DNA of 64,000 bases from Mesorhizobium sp. B2-8-5 (GCF_006440675.2 NZ_CP083951.1:2947501-3011500), one strand, 5' to 3'. Shown: positions 29,939 to 39,614, numbered from the stretch's first letter. Numbers and translations are program-made. Notes: a model not told the origin generated them from the sequence alone.

Positions 29939-30910
29939 CTAGTTCGGCGATATGGCCACGCCCCACGGCTGCTGGCCGACGGTGAGTGACTGGACCGGTT
30001 CATCGGTCGCCGTGTCGATGAAGGTGATGTCGTTCGAGTTGCCGTTCGTGGTGATCAGCGTCTTCTGGTCGGGGGTGAAGGCGAGATGCCAGACACGCTG
30101 GCCGACGAGGATGTATTTTTCCACTTCGTAGGTTTCGGTGTTGATCACCGCGACATGGTTTGCCGGGCCGAGCGCGACATAGGCCTTCTTGCCGTCGGCG
30201 GTTATGGCGATGCCGACGGGCTGGATGGTCTCGGCCCGCAATCCGTTGATCGCGAACTGGATTTTCTTCACCACCTGGCGCTTGGCATTGTCGATGACGC
30301 TTACCGTGCCGCCGACCTCGGCGCTGACCCAGACCTGGGAGCCGTCGGGCTTGAATTCGGCGAAGCGCGGGCGTGTATCGACCAGGACGTTGTCGGTCAC
30401 CTCATGGCTTTGCGTGTCGATGAAATGGGCCATGCTGGTGGTCTCGGAGGTGTTGACCATGGTCTTGCCGTCGGGGCTGACGCCCATGCCTTCCGGCTCG
30501 ACGCCGACCGGGATCTCCGAGAGCACCGCCTTGCTCGCGACATCGACGACGGTCACCAGATTGTCGTCCTCGTTGGCGATGTAAAGCGTCTTGCCGTCAG
30601 GCGAGAGCACGAACAATTCAGGATCGGGCCCGGAGGGCAGATCGCCCACGATTTGAAGGCTCGACGTATCGATGATCTGGACCGTGTCGTCGTCGCTGGC
30701 GCACAGATAGACGAACTTGCCGTCGGGCGAAATCGTGATGCCGCGCGGCCGCTGCCCGACATCGACGGTCTTGATCACCTTCATCGTCGCCGTGTCGACG
30801 ACGGTCATGGTGTTGTCCTTCTCGTTGGACACATAGGCCGTATAGGCCGATGCCGGACCGGCCATGAGGCCGGTCGCGAGAAAGGCGAGTGCACAAGCTC
30901 GTCCTTGCAC
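29939..30910 (-). CDS. Periplasmic YVTN beta-propeller protein, PQQ-catabolism associated
   Basis: A 323-residue exported protein. The GTG start at 30910 follows GGGAGGAAAA; the signal peptide ends near GPASA. It has about seven repeats of the YVTN type, for example YVSNEKDNTMTVVDTATMKV, VYLCASDDDTVQIIDT and LYIANEDDNLVTVVDV, giving a full propeller. From memory it matches the PQQ-dependent catabolism-associated propeller family (TIGR03866). It begins 22 bases after the binding-protein gene. Confidence 0.88.
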   Translation of the reverse strand: MQGRACALAFLATGLMAGPASAYTAYVSNEKDNTMTVVDTATMKVIKTVDVGQRPRGITISPDGKFVYLCASDDDTVQIIDTSSLQIVGDLPSGPDPELFVLSPDGKTLYIANEDDNLVTVVDVASKAVLSEIPVGVEPEGMGVSPDGKTMVNTSETTSMAHFIDTQSHEVTDNVLVDTRPRFAEFKPDGSQVWVSAEVGGTVSVIDNAKRQVVKKIQFAINGLRAETIQPVGIAITADGKKAYVALGPANHVAVINTETYEVEKYILVGQRVWHLAFTPDQKTLITTNGNSNDITFIDTATDEPVQSLTVGQQPWGVAISPN

Positions 30911-30932
30911 CGATTTTCCTCCCGATTGCTTT

Positions 30933-32189
30933 TTACTTAAGGGCGCATTTCGTCTCCGGCTGGTCGACGCCGAGCGTGTCGAGCTCGGAAACCTGATGGA
31001 GATAGCCCTCCTGCGGCGAGGTCGAGACGACCGACTTGGCGTCGCTGAGCAGGATCGGCTGGCGCAACTGAAGGTTCCATTTGCGGAAGGTCAGCTTCTG
31101 GCCCTTGAAGGCGGCGACCGAGAAATCGTCCGAGCGGATATAGTCACTGATCTTTTTCGGATCGTCGCCATTGGTGCGCGTGGTGGCTTCGCCGACGGCC
31201 CGCACGGCCGTCCAGGCCGACATGTCCTTGGACAACATTCGCCGGCCCGTCGTCCTCAGGAACCGGCTTTGCATCTGGATGCCGCCCCACTGCTCACTCG
31301 CGGGATGCCATGACGAGGCGACAAGCCCCGCCGTGCCCGCGACCGGGCGCGGTGTCCAGGTGCGGTAGGGCACATAGGTTCCGAACACCTCGCTCTCGTC
31401 GGCGACCAGCACCACGTCGTGTTCCGGCAGGTCCTGCGTGAACACGGAAATCTGCTGCTGGATCTGCGTGGCGCCGGTGTCGGTGCGCCTGGCGGTGCCG
31501 GAGTCCTTGAACTCCTTCTCCGCCACGATCTGGCCACCGAAACGGGCAGCCGCGCGGCGCAACGCATCGGCATAGAGATGGTCCTGCTCATGCGAGCCGT
31601 AGAGCAGCACCCAGTTCGGCCACTTCTTCACCATGAGATATTGCGCCAGCGCGTCGGCCAGCATGCTGCGCGTCGGCGCGATGTGGAAGACGTTTATGCG
31701 GCAGTCCTCCTCGCGCAGGCTGTCGTCGGTGGCGCCGATGTTGAAGATCAGCACGCCCTTGTCGCGCGCGATGTCGGCGATGGACAGCAATTGCCTGGCC
31801 GAGAGGTCCGCGACCACATAGCGGTCGCCCTTGACGATCAGGTCGTCGAATGCCTGAACCACATCGGCGTTCGGCTTTATTTCGGTGATGTCGAGGCTGA
31901 ATTTCTGGCCGAGGAACGTTCCTGTCGTATTATTGTCGCTGATCGCCACCTTGGCGCCGGCAACACCCTCGTCCCTTGGCGGCAGGTCGAGCAGGGAAAG
32001 CGTCAGCTGCGGCGCGTATGCCCGCAAATAGCCTATCTTGATTTCGGTGATCTTCTTTTCAGACTTGGCCGTTGCGGCCGGTTGCTTGCTCGCTTCCTGA
32101 GCCGGCGCACCGGAAATGTTGGCGGCCAGGAAAAGAAAGCACAAAAAGGTCGTGAGAGTGCTCGGCACCGCGCTCGTCATCGATAACAT
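30933..32189 (-). CDS. Periplasmic binding protein of the PQQ-associated ABC transporter (lutA-like)
   Basis: A 418-residue exported protein of the branched-chain amino-acid-binding fold (type 1). The signal peptide is STLTTFLCFLFLAANISGAPA. The core begins TEIKIGYLRAYAPQLTLSLLD and includes FNIGATDDSLREEDCRINVFHIAPTRSM. It corresponds to the PQQ-linked ABC substrate-binding family (TIGR03863, from memory). Start choice is uncertain by three codons (32189 or 32180). It is the first gene of the six-gene operon, and divergent from the formaldehyde dehydrogenase gene. Confidence 0.86.
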   Translation of the reverse strand: MLSMTSAVPSTLTTFLCFLFLAANISGAPAQEASKQPAATAKSEKKITEIKIGYLRAYAPQLTLSLLDLPPRDEGVAGAKVAISDNNTTGTFLGQKFSLDITEIKPNADVVQAFDDLIVKGDRYVVADLSARQLLSIADIARDKGVLIFNIGATDDSLREEDCRINVFHIAPTRSMLADALAQYLMVKKWPNWVLLYGSHEQDHLYADALRRAAARFGGQIVAEKEFKDSGTARRTDTGATQIQQQISVFTQDLPEHDVVLVADESEVFGTYVPYRTWTPRPVAGTAGLVASSWHPASEQWGGIQMQSRFLRTTGRRMLSKDMSAWTAVRAVGEATTRTNGDDPKKISDYIRSDDFSVAAFKGQKLTFRKWNLQLRQPILLSDAKSVVSTSPQEGYLHQVSELDTLGVDQPETKCALK

Positions 32190-32594
32190 TACCCACTCTC
32201 GTGCCGGGTCCAATCCTATCGGACCGGCGCCAAGCCAAGGTGCCCGCGGAAAACTTAGCGGACGTGTTGGATTTATCAAACCTTGTAAGCTGACCTGCCA
32301 CTTCTGCTTTAGTCCTATTCGCCGCCGGCAAGGCGGCCGGCGATCAAGTGGATCGCGGCATGCCGAACTGCGCGGAAAGTTCCCGGTTGATCCTCGAGAT
32401 CAAGCAACGCGTCTATCGGGTGGCCACCTCGAAACAGGTGAAGGGTGGGGGGACCTTGGTAGAATAGACTTATGAGGTAGACCGTTCGATTATTGCTAGC
32501 TCACTATGGCTTGGAAACGGTATTTTTTGTTGTCCGGCGGACGTCAAGTCCGCCGGAACATGAAGTTTTTCGATTGCCCTGGGAGGAGTGCCTC
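32190..32594. promoter_or_regulatory. Divergent intergenic region with a strong hairpin before the formaldehyde dehydrogenase gene
   Basis: No gene is seen in 405 bases. A perfect 10-bp hairpin, tccggcggac-gtcaa-gtccgccgga, lies at 32533-32557, 37 bases before the ATG at 32595. The ribosome site gggaggag is downstream of it. A T-run (gaagttttt) follows eight bases later, so the structure could act as an attenuator or stabilise the leader. Divergent promoters for the lut-like operon and the dehydrogenase must lie here but I could not place them. Confidence 0.5.
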
Positions 32595-33722
32595 ATGAAG
32601 ACGCGTGCCGCCGTTGCCGTTGCCGCCGGAAAGCCGCTTGAGATCATGGAGGTGGACCTCGAAGGGCCGCGCGAGGGCGAGGTGCTGGTCGAGGTCAAGG
32701 CGACCGGCATCTGCCATACCGACGAGTTCACGCTGTCGGGCGCCGATCCGGAAGGGCTGTTTCCGGCCATCCTCGGCCATGAGGGCGCCGGCATCGTCGT
32801 CGATGTCGGCAAGGGCGTCACCTCGGTCAAGAAGGGCGACCATGTCATCCCGCTCTATACGCCCGAATGCCGGCAGTGCCCGTCGTGCCTGTCGCGCAAG
32901 ACCAATCTGTGCACCGCCATCCGCGCCACGCAAGGGCAGGGCTTGATGCCCGACGGCACCTCGCGCTTCTCGATGGGCAAGGACAAGCTGTTCCACTATA
33001 TGGGCTGCTCGACCTTCTCCAACTTCACCGTGCTGCCCGAGATCGCGGTGGCCAAGGTCAATCCCGACGCCCCCTTCGACAAGATCTGCTACATCGGCTG
33101 CGGCGTGACGACCGGCATCGGCGCGGTGATCAACACCGCCAAGGTCGAGCAAGGCGCGACGGCGGTCGTCTTCGGCCTCGGCGGCATTGGCTTGAACGTC
33201 ATCCAGGGACTTTGCCTTGCCGGCGCCGACATGATCATCGGCGTCGATTTGAACAACGACAAGAAGGCCTGGGGCGAGAAGTTCGGCATGACGCATTTCG
33301 TCAATCCGAAGGAGATCGACGGCGACGTCGTGCCTTACCTGGTCAACCTGACCAAGCGCGGCGCCGACCAGATCGGCGGCGCCGACTACACCTTCGACTG
33401 CACCGGCAACACCAAGGTGATGCGCCAGGCGCTGGAGGCCTCGCATCGCGGCTGGGGCAAGTCGGTCGTCATCGGCGTTGCCGGCGCCGGCCAGGAGATC
33501 TCGACCAGGCCGTTCCAGCTGGTCACCGGGCGCAACTGGATGGGCACCGCCTTCGGCGGCGCGCGCGGCCGCACCGACGTGCCAAAAATCGTCGACTGGT
33601 ACATGGAAGGCAAGATCCAGATCGATCCGATGATCACCCACACGCTGAAGCTGGAAGACATCAACAAGGGCTTCGACCTCATGCATGAGGGCAAGTCGAT
33701 CCGCAGCGTCGTGGTTTACTGA
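32595..33722 (+). CDS. S-(hydroxymethyl)glutathione dehydrogenase (class III alcohol dehydrogenase)
   Basis: A 375-residue zinc alcohol dehydrogenase oxidising the glutathione-formaldehyde adduct with NAD. Motifs are [14 protein letters not shown] catalytic zinc Cys ([12 protein letters not shown]), [12 protein letters not shown], structural zinc Cys in [15 protein letters not shown], and a Rossmann segment [14 protein letters not shown]. It begins at the ATG at 32595 after GGGAGGAG. It is paired with Gfa, so it detoxifies and oxidises formaldehyde from methanol. Usual names are adhC, frmA or flhA. Confidence 0.95.
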   Translation: MKTRAAVAVAAGKPLEIMEVDLEGPREGEVLVEVKATGICHTDEFTLSGADPEGLFPAILGHEGAGIVVDVGKGVTSVKKGDHVIPLYTPECRQCPSCLSRKTNLCTAIRATQGQGLMPDGTSRFSMGKDKLFHYMGCSTFSNFTVLPEIAVAKVNPDAPFDKICYIGCGVTTGIGAVINTAKVEQGATAVVFGLGGIGLNVIQGLCLAGADMIIGVDLNNDKKAWGEKFGMTHFVNPKEIDGDVVPYLVNLTKRGADQIGGADYTFDCTGNTKVMRQALEASHRGWGKSVVIGVAGAGQEISTRPFQLVTGRNWMGTAFGGARGRTDVPKIVDWYMEGKIQIDPMITHTLKLEDINKGFDLMHEGKSIRSVVVY

Positions 33723-33788
33723 GGAAAAACAAGTCGCCGACCTATGGCCAGCGACTGAAGTTGCACAGGTTCAACAAGGGAGGAACTC

Positions 33789-34358
33789 ATGCCTGAAAAA
33801 CTGCATCCGAAGATCGACAATGGCCTGCCGAGGGAGAGCGCGAGCTTTGCCGGCGGCACGCTGGTCTGCCTGTGCACCAGCAATCCGGTGAAGGTGAAGG
33901 TCAAGGGCCAGATCGCCCACAACCACGCCTGCGGCTGCACCAAATGCTGGAAGCCGGACGGCGCCATCTTCTCGGTGGTTGCCGTTGCCGGCAGCGGCGA
34001 CGTCACCGTCACCGAGAATGGCGACAAGCTGAAGGTGGTCGATCCCTCGGCCCTCATCCAGCGCCATGCCTGCACAAGCTGCGGCGTCCACATGTACGGC
34101 CCGGTCGAGCGCGACCATCCCTTCAAGGGCCTGTCCTTCATCCATCCCGAGCGCTTCGAGGAGGATGGCTGGTCGCCGCCGGGCTTCACCGCCTTCGTCT
34201 CCTCGATCATCGAATCCGGTGTCGATCCGAGCCGCATGGACGGCATCCGCGCCCAGCTGAAGTCGATCGGGCTGGAGCCCTATGACTGCCTCAGCCCCGG
34301 CCTGATGGACTATATCGCCACCTGGACCGCCAAGAAGTCGGGCGCCTTGGCGGCATAG
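33789..34358 (+). CDS. gfa: S-(hydroxymethyl)glutathione synthase (glutathione-dependent formaldehyde-activating enzyme)
   Basis: A 189-residue protein of the Gfa/CENP-V family. Zinc-binding Cys are visible in [27 protein letters not shown] and [12 protein letters not shown]. Gfa may speed formation of S-hydroxymethylglutathione or bind glutathione for the adjacent dehydrogenase. The ATG at 33789 follows GGGAGGAA. It lies 66 bases after the dehydrogenase stop and is probably co-transcribed. Confidence 0.95.
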   Translation: MPEKLHPKIDNGLPRESASFAGGTLVCLCTSNPVKVKVKGQIAHNHACGCTKCWKPDGAIFSVVAVAGSGDVTVTENGDKLKVVDPSALIQRHACTSCGVHMYGPVERDHPFKGLSFIHPERFEEDGWSPPGFTAFVSSIIESGVDPSRMDGIRAQLKSIGLEPYDCLSPGLMDYIATWTAKKSGALAA

Positions 34359-34844
34359 TCCGCATTGCCACGTCGGGGGGCGTGGCGATCGCGCCGAAAA
34401 TCTCCGGGTTGCGGCCGACGAGGCCGCATCCCTCGACAGTGCCCCAAAGCGCCTGAATTTGCCACTCATCCTGGCGCCGCCGTCGATTTCCCGATGGTCG
34501 AGAGCGCCTTCGATCGGGCGAGCGTCCCTACCGCTACAATCTCTTTGTCAGCAAGCCGTCCACGGTCATTGGCGCATCTGCCGGCGCCATCGGAACCGCG
34601 GTCGCCTGGCGCCGTCAATTCAAGCGCGTCAACCATGCAGGGTCCGCTGCTTCGGTTTCGGCGAAGCAAAGCACAGAAAAAGACTTCTTTTTGCGATCCG
34701 GCCCGGATGCTCTCTTGCGGGACCTAGAACAAGGCCCGCCTGGGAGGGCGACGCATAACAAGAGAGCGGCTGCCGAAACGACAGCCTGGCATACGCCACT
34801 CGAACGAGGTCGATGCCGGTAACAGCCATAGGGGAACCACGACA
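34359..34844. other. Non-coding interval between gfa and the second ABC operon, with two short hairpins
   Basis: No gene can be supported in these 486 bases. Near the start, gccacg-tcgggggg-cgtggc (about 34368-34387) could terminate gfa transcription, and tgcggcc-gacga-ggccgca at 34410-34428 forms a second perfect 7-bp stem. A promoter for the downstream ABC genes is expected near 34700-34830 but was not identified. Confidence 0.4.
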
Positions 34845-35828
34845 ATGAAGACATTTCGAAATTGCCTGATGACCGCGGTCAGCGCAGGCCTGCTGGGCCT
34901 GGGGCTTGCCGCTCCCGCCAACGCCGGCGCCATTCGCCTCGGCATGACCACCTGGGTGGGCTACGGGCCGCTGTTCCTTGCCCGCGACCTTGGCTACTTC
35001 AAGGAAGCCGGCGTCGATGTCGACCTGAAAGTCATCGAAGAATCAGCGCTTTACATGGCGGCGGTGGCTGGCGGCGATCTCGACGGCGCCGCCTCCACCG
35101 TCGACGAACTGATGAAGTACCGCTCGGACGAGCTCTGCTTCAAATACGTGGTGGCGCTTGACGACAGCCATGGCGGTGACGGCGTCGTCACGCAGGCCGA
35201 CGTCAAATCGCTCAAGGATTTGAAAGGCCAGCCCGTCGCCTTGAACGAGGGCTCTGTTTCCGAATTCTGGTTCAACGTGCTCCTGAAAAAGGAAGGCATG
35301 ACCGAGGACGATGTCAGTGTCACCAACATGACCGCCGACGATGCGGCGACCGCCTTCATCGCCGGCCAGGTTCCCGCCGCCGTGACCTGGGAGCCGCATC
35401 TCACCGAAGTCCGCAAGGGCGGAAAGGGCAAGGTGCTGATCGATTCCACGACCACGCCTGGCCTGATCGTCGATGTGATCGCGCTCAAATGCGACCTGAT
35501 CGAGAAGCACCCCGAGGATGTGAAGGCCCTCATCAAGGGCTATTACAAGGCGGTCGACTACATCAAGACCAACCCGGAAAAGGCCTATGAGATCATGGCC
35601 AAGGGCATTGGCGGCTATCTTGAGAAGCCCGAGGATTTCGCGGCCGGCGCCCAGGGCGTGCGCTACTATGACCGCGCCCGCAACCTGGAATTCTTCGGCA
35701 CGCCGCAGAAGAGCGAAGCGTCCGACCTGGTGAACTTCGCGCAGGACATCTGGGGCAAGGCCGGCAAGCTCAAGATGACGATCGACTCGAAGACCATCCT
35801 CGACACCGATTTCATCAAGGAACAGTGA
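34845..35828 (+). CDS. NitT/TauT-type ABC transporter, periplasmic binding protein (second set)
   Basis: A 327-residue exported binding protein with signal peptide LMTAVSAGLLGLGLAAPANA. The mature start IRLGMTTWVGYGPLFLARDLGYFKE (split by family spacing) and later IAGQVPAAVTWEPHLTEVRKGG are typical of NrtA/SsuA-like proteins. It has two Cys (ELCFKY, ALKCDL). A second complete importer of this class in the window follows downstream. The ligand is unknown; its position after gfa suggests a C1 or nitrogen/sulfur link. Confidence 0.87.
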   Translation: MKTFRNCLMTAVSAGLLGLGLAAPANAGAIRLGMTTWVGYGPLFLARDLGYFKEAGVDVDLKVIEESALYMAAVAGGDLDGAASTVDELMKYRSDELCFKYVVALDDSHGGDGVVTQADVKSLKDLKGQPVALNEGSVSEFWFNVLLKKEGMTEDDVSVTNMTADDAATAFIAGQVPAAVTWEPHLTEVRKGGKGKVLIDSTTTPGLIVDVIALKCDLIEKHPEDVKALIKGYYKAVDYIKTNPEKAYEIMAKGIGGYLEKPEDFAAGAQGVRYYDRARNLEFFGTPQKSEASDLVNFAQDIWGKAGKLKMTIDSKTILDTDFIKEQ

Positions 35829-35903
35829 GCCTTCGGGATAGCCGGAGTCGGCCCGCCCGGGCCGATCCCGGTTTCTCGAACGCCTGAGCTTCGCGCCTGG
35901 GTC

Positions 35904-35999
35904 GGTTCACCGTTTCACCGAAACGGCGAACATCTCTATTACTTGTTTTGACGCAATTCCGAACGGAAAGCCGCCCTCGCTTTTGGTGGAATTGCTCTA
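35904..35999 (-). repeat. Rhizobial intergenic repeat element (fullest copy)
   Basis: Read on the minus strand it runs from ttagagcaattcca through ggcggctttccgttcgga and gcgtcaaaacaag to ttcgccgtttcggtgaaacg. Parts recur at 63421-63470, 27108-27130 and 12178-12207. The inner cgttt-cggtg-aaacg can form a small hairpin. It separates the binding-protein gene from the permease gene of one ABC operon. Confidence 0.6.
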
Positions 36000-36018
36000 A
36001 ATCAACGGAGGCCATCTT

Positions 36019-36822
36019 ATGGCACAAAGGCGGACGGCGTGGACACGCCTGACGACCCCATTCGCCAACATCCCCGCCAGCACGGCAACGACACTCGCGC
36101 TGGCGATGTGGGTGGTCGTGATCGGCGGCTGGGCCTTGCTGTCCTATGGCCGCGTCGTGCCGAACATGTTCCTGCCGACGCCTGGAACCGTGCTGCAAAC
36201 GACCTATCGCATGTCGCTGGACGGCAGCCTTTTCTACCACACGCTTACCAGCGCCAAGGTGGTCATCCTGGGCTTCATCGTGTCCTCGGTGATCGCGGTG
36301 CCGCTGGGACTGTGGATGGGGACCTACCGGGCGGTGCAGGCACCGCTGGAGCCGCTGGTCAATTTCATCCGGTACCTGCCGGTGACCTCCTTCGTGCCGT
36401 TGTTCATCCTTTGGATCGGCATCGGCATCGAGCAGCGCATCGCGGTCATCTTCTTCGGCACCTTCTTCCAGCAACTCGTGATGATCTCCGACTGCGCGCG
36501 CAGCGTATCCAGGGACCTGGTCAATGCCTCCTACACTCTGGGCACCAAGCGCTCGGAGGCGGTGTGGCACGTCATTTTCCCTGCCGCGCTTCCCTCGATA
36601 CTCGATACGCTTCGCGTCACCATGGGCTGGGCTTGGACATATCTCGTCGTGGCGGAGCTCGTCGCGGCGTCGAGCGGCCTCGGCTATATCAGCCTCAAGG
36701 CGATGCGCGGCTTCCAGGTCGATGTGATCTTCATGGCGATCGCCGCGATCGGGCTTCTCGGCCTGATCACCGACACCGCATTCCGCATTCTCCGGGCAAG
36801 GGTCGCGCCATGGGCACCTTGA
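36019..36822 (+). CDS. NitT/TauT-type ABC transporter, permease subunit (second set)
   Basis: A 267-residue membrane protein with six hydrophobic segments (first around LALAMWVVVIGGWALLSYG). The EAA loop is in ASYTLGTKRSEAVWHVIFPAALPSI, split by the usual spacing. It starts at ATG 36019 after GGAGGCC. It overlaps the ATPase gene by 13 bases. It partners the binding protein upstream across a repeat element. Confidence 0.9.
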   Translation: MAQRRTAWTRLTTPFANIPASTATTLALAMWVVVIGGWALLSYGRVVPNMFLPTPGTVLQTTYRMSLDGSLFYHTLTSAKVVILGFIVSSVIAVPLGLWMGTYRAVQAPLEPLVNFIRYLPVTSFVPLFILWIGIGIEQRIAVIFFGTFFQQLVMISDCARSVSRDLVNASYTLGTKRSEAVWHVIFPAALPSILDTLRVTMGWAWTYLVVAELVAASSGLGYISLKAMRGFQVDVIFMAIAAIGLLGLITDTAFRILRARVAPWAP

Positions 36823-37703
36823 TGTTGAACGCATCCTCGCAAACCGCAGCCGGATCAAGGGTAGTGATGACCGAAATCGTCAAGGCGAACATTCCGGCCG
36901 GCACGGCCCATGCGGCCGGCGATCCGCATTCAACCGGCACCACGATGGCCATCGAGGACGTGACGCTGCGCTATGGCGACGCCAACGGCGTGCTGGCGCT
37001 GGACGATGTGTCGCTGAAGGTGGCGAAGAACGAATTCTGCGTCATCGTCGGCCCTTCGGGATGCGGCAAATCCAGCCTGCTTTATCTCGCCGCCGGCCTC
37101 AATGACGCGACCTCGGGCACTATCAAGGTGGACGGCAGGGAAGTGATCGAGCCGGGTCCCGACAGAGGGATGGTATTCCAGAGCTACACCCTGTTTCCCT
37201 GGCTTACGGTGCGCGCCAACATCGAATATGGACCCAAGCGCAAGGGCCTGCCGGCGGAGCAGCGCAAGCAGATCGTCGACCAGTATCTCAACGAGGTCGG
37301 CCTCGCGCCCTTTGCCGACCATTATCCGGCGCAGCTCTCGGGCGGCATGAAGCAGCGCGTGGCGATCGCCCGCGCGCTCGCCAATGATCCGGCCGTCCTC
37401 TTGATGGACGAGCCGTTCGGCGCGCTCGACAGCCAGACGCGCGGCACCATGCAGAAGCTGCTGTTGCGCGTCTGGGAGCGGCAGCAGAAAACGGTGCTGT
37501 TCGTCACCCACGACATCGACGAGGCGCTGGTGCTTGGCGATCGCGTTCTGGTGATGACGGCCAGGCCCGGCAAGATCAAGGCCGAGATCAAGGTCGACAT
37601 CCCGCGGCCGCGCTCGATGGACGTGATCCTCGAACCCGACTTCATCGCGCTCAAGCGCCGCATCCTCGGCCTCCTGCACGACGAGATCGACGAGGATCAC
37701 TAA
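36810..37703 (+). CDS. NitT/TauT-type ABC transporter, ATP-binding subunit (second set)
   Basis: A 297-residue ATPase with Walker A GPSGCGKSSLL, signature LSGGMKQRVAIARAL, Walker B VLLMDEPFGALD and H-loop VTHDIDEA. About 45 residues precede the ATPase domain; later ATG codons (for example MTEIVKAN or MAIEDVTL) could be the real start. The ATG at 36810 is inside the permease gene and coupled. Its signature motif is canonical, unlike the ATPase at 12220. Confidence 0.88.
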   Translation: MGTLMLNASSQTAAGSRVVMTEIVKANIPAGTAHAAGDPHSTGTTMAIEDVTLRYGDANGVLALDDVSLKVAKNEFCVIVGPSGCGKSSLLYLAAGLNDATSGTIKVDGREVIEPGPDRGMVFQSYTLFPWLTVRANIEYGPKRKGLPAEQRKQIVDQYLNEVGLAPFADHYPAQLSGGMKQRVAIARALANDPAVLLMDEPFGALDSQTRGTMQKLLLRVWERQQKTVLFVTHDIDEALVLGDRVLVMTARPGKIKAEIKVDIPRPRSMDVILEPDFIALKRRILGLLHDEIDEDH

Positions 37704-37787
37704 ACCAATCTCGTCGCGGCAGGATTTCACCGTTCATTTCCGTGAAATCAGCGCAGCCGCTGGGGATTGACCAAAGCCTCTCAGCTT

Positions 37788-37953
37788 CGTCATCCACGGG
37801 CGGAGCGGACGCGGAGACCCGAGGATCCATTCCGTAACCTTGGCCGAGGCGCAGCGGAGCAGAATTCTTCACCGCGGCGGCGCCTCGGCGTCACGGAATA
37901 GATTCTAGGGTCTGCGCGCGTCGCTCCGCTCCTTGCTCCGCCCTAGAATGACG
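37788..37953. repeat. Imperfect inverted-repeat element in the 37704-38012 gap
   Basis: The ends cgtcatccacgggcggagc (from 37788) and gctccgccctagaatgacg (to 37953) are imperfect inverted copies. Between them are further GC-rich blocks such as gaggatccattccgtaac and cggaatagattctagggtc, which also pair roughly. One end recurs at 58181. No gene is seen in this 309-base gap. It looks like a miniature, rhizobial-type palindromic repeat. Confidence 0.6.
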
Positions 37954-38012
37954 CTGTTTGGGGGACAAGCCAATTCCAGACGTTTGCGATGGTTCACCGA
38001 AACAGCGGCGAC

Positions 38013-39614
38013 CTATTTGCCGAGGATCATCTCCGAAGCCTTCTGCCCGATCATCATGCTTGGCGCGTTGGTGTTGCCGCCGATCAGCTTCGGCATGACC
38101 GAGGCATCGGCGATCCGCAGCCCGTCCACGCCGCGCACCTTGAGCGTCGCCGGATCGACGACAGCCATATCGTCGGTTCCCATCTTGCAGGTTCCGACGG
38201 GGTGATAAACCGTCAGCGCCTCGGCGCGCAGATAGGCGAGGATCTCGTTGTCGCTGCGGACATCCTTGCCCGGCAGCATCTCCTTGCCGCGCACCGCGTC
38301 GAACTCGGGCGAGGCAAAAATCTGGCGCGCGATCTTGATGCCTTCGACCAGCACCATGGCGTCGTCTTCATGCGTGAAGAAGCGGTGGTCGATCAGGACG
38401 TCGCGGCGGGAACTGTCGCGCGACAGCCTGATCTCGCCCACGCTTTTCGGCCTGAGCACGCAGGTATGGATGGCGTAGCCGTGGCCGTATTCGATCAGCC
38501 TGCCGCGATGGCTGCGATAGCCCGGCACGAAGTGGAACTGGATGTCGGGAAGGCCGTTCGCGTGCCTGGTCTTCGCGAAGCCGCCGGCTTCGACATAGTT
38601 GGTGGTGAGCATACCCTTGCGGCGCGCGAAATACTGGAAGGGCGCGGCCGCCATGCGCGGCAGGTTGGCGATCGACAGGCCGAGCGTCCTGGTGCTCCTG
38701 GAGCGCACGGTGATCATGCCGTCGACATGGTCCTGCAGGTTCTTGCCGACGCCGGGCAGGTCAAGAACCGGCGTGATGCCGATCTGCCGGAGCTCGGCCG
38801 CCGGACCGATGCCGGACGCCATCAGGATCTTGGGCGAATTGATGGCGCCGGCCGAGAGCACGATCTCGCGATTTGCGGAGAGCGTCTTCTGCTGGCCCTC
38901 GTGCCGCACGCGCATTGCCGTGGCGCGGCCTTCGGCAATGACGAGGCCGATCACCTCGCATTGGCTGAGCAGCGTCAGATTCTTGCGGTCGAGCACTGGA
39001 CGCATGAAGGCACTGAAGCTGCTGAAGCGCTGTCCACGGTCCTGCGTGACGTTGTAGATCCCGAGGCCGAGCTGGCTTTCGGCATTGAAGTCCGCGTTGG
39101 CGGGCAGGCCGGCGTTCCTGCCGGCCTTGACGAACATGCCGGAAAGCACGTTCGGATCACGCGGATTGTCGACCAGCAATTCGCCGTCGCCGCCATGATA
39201 GCGCCGGTCCTGTCCGAGCAGATTGCGTTCCAGTTTCCTGAACACGGGCAGCACGTCGCGATAAGCCCAGCCGGCGCAGCCGAGCGCGGCCCACTCGTCA
39301 TAGTCCTCGGCGGCGCCGCGAATATATACCATCGAGTTGATCGAGCTCGACCCGCCCAGCGCCTTGCCGCGATTGACCGGAATGCGGCGGTTGTTGAGCT
39401 CAGGCTGCGGCTCCCCGACGAAACAATAGTCGTAGGCCGGGTTGCCGTAGAGCGAGAGGATGCCCGCCGGCACCTTGACCCGCAGGCTGTTGTCGCTGCC
39501 GCCGGCCTCGATCAGGCACACTTTGACCGACGGATCGGCGCTCAGCCGATTGGCGACCACGCAACCGGCCGAACCCGCGCCGACGACGATGTAGTCAAAT
39601 TCAGCCGCTTCCAT
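38013..39614 (-). CDS. GMC-family FAD oxidoreductase (choline/alcohol dehydrogenase-like)
   Basis: A 533-residue flavoprotein with the N-terminal FAD motif DYIVVGAGSAGCVVANRL, the GMC signature GKALGGSSSINSMVYIRG, and the catalytic His region LTVYHPVGTCKMG. It should oxidise an alcohol to an aldehyde, handing electrons to the membrane chain. The ATG at 39614 has GGGGGTTGG in front; a TTG at 39638 overlapping the upstream stop is an alternative. The adjacent aldehyde dehydrogenase at 43999 could use its product. Confidence 0.88.
   Translation of the reverse strand: MEAAEFDYIVVGAGSAGCVVANRLSADPSVKVCLIEAGGSDNSLRVKVPAGILSLYGNPAYDYCFVGEPQPELNNRRIPVNRGKALGGSSSINSMVYIRGAAEDYDEWAALGCAGWAYRDVLPVFRKLERNLLGQDRRYHGGDGELLVDNPRDPNVLSGMFVKAGRNAGLPANADFNAESQLGLGIYNVTQDRGQRFSSFSAFMRPVLDRKNLTLLSQCEVIGLVIAEGRATAMRVRHEGQQKTLSANREIVLSAGAINSPKILMASGIGPAAELRQIGITPVLDLPGVGKNLQDHVDGMITVRSRSTRTLGLSIANLPRMAAAPFQYFARRKGMLTTNYVEAGGFAKTRHANGLPDIQFHFVPGYRSHRGRLIEYGHGYAIHTCVLRPKSVGEIRLSRDSSRRDVLIDHRFFTHEDDAMVLVEGIKIARQIFASPEFDAVRGKEMLPGKDVRSDNEILAYLRAEALTVYHPVGTCKMGTDDMAVVDPATLKVRGVDGLRIADASVMPKLIGGNTNAPSMMIGQKASEMILGK

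Noticed and set aside
34365..34758. Two overlapping open frames after gfa
   Set aside because: Biased composition, no start signals and no domain; treated as non-coding.
34780..34810. A possible sigma-54 promoter (tggcatacgcc) before the second ABC operon
   Set aside because: The downstream half does not match the TTGC part of the consensus at the right distance.
35904..35999. Hairpin considered as an ordinary terminator of the binding-protein gene
   Set aside because: The same sequence recurs elsewhere in the window, so it is better explained as an interspersed repeat, although it could still affect transcription.
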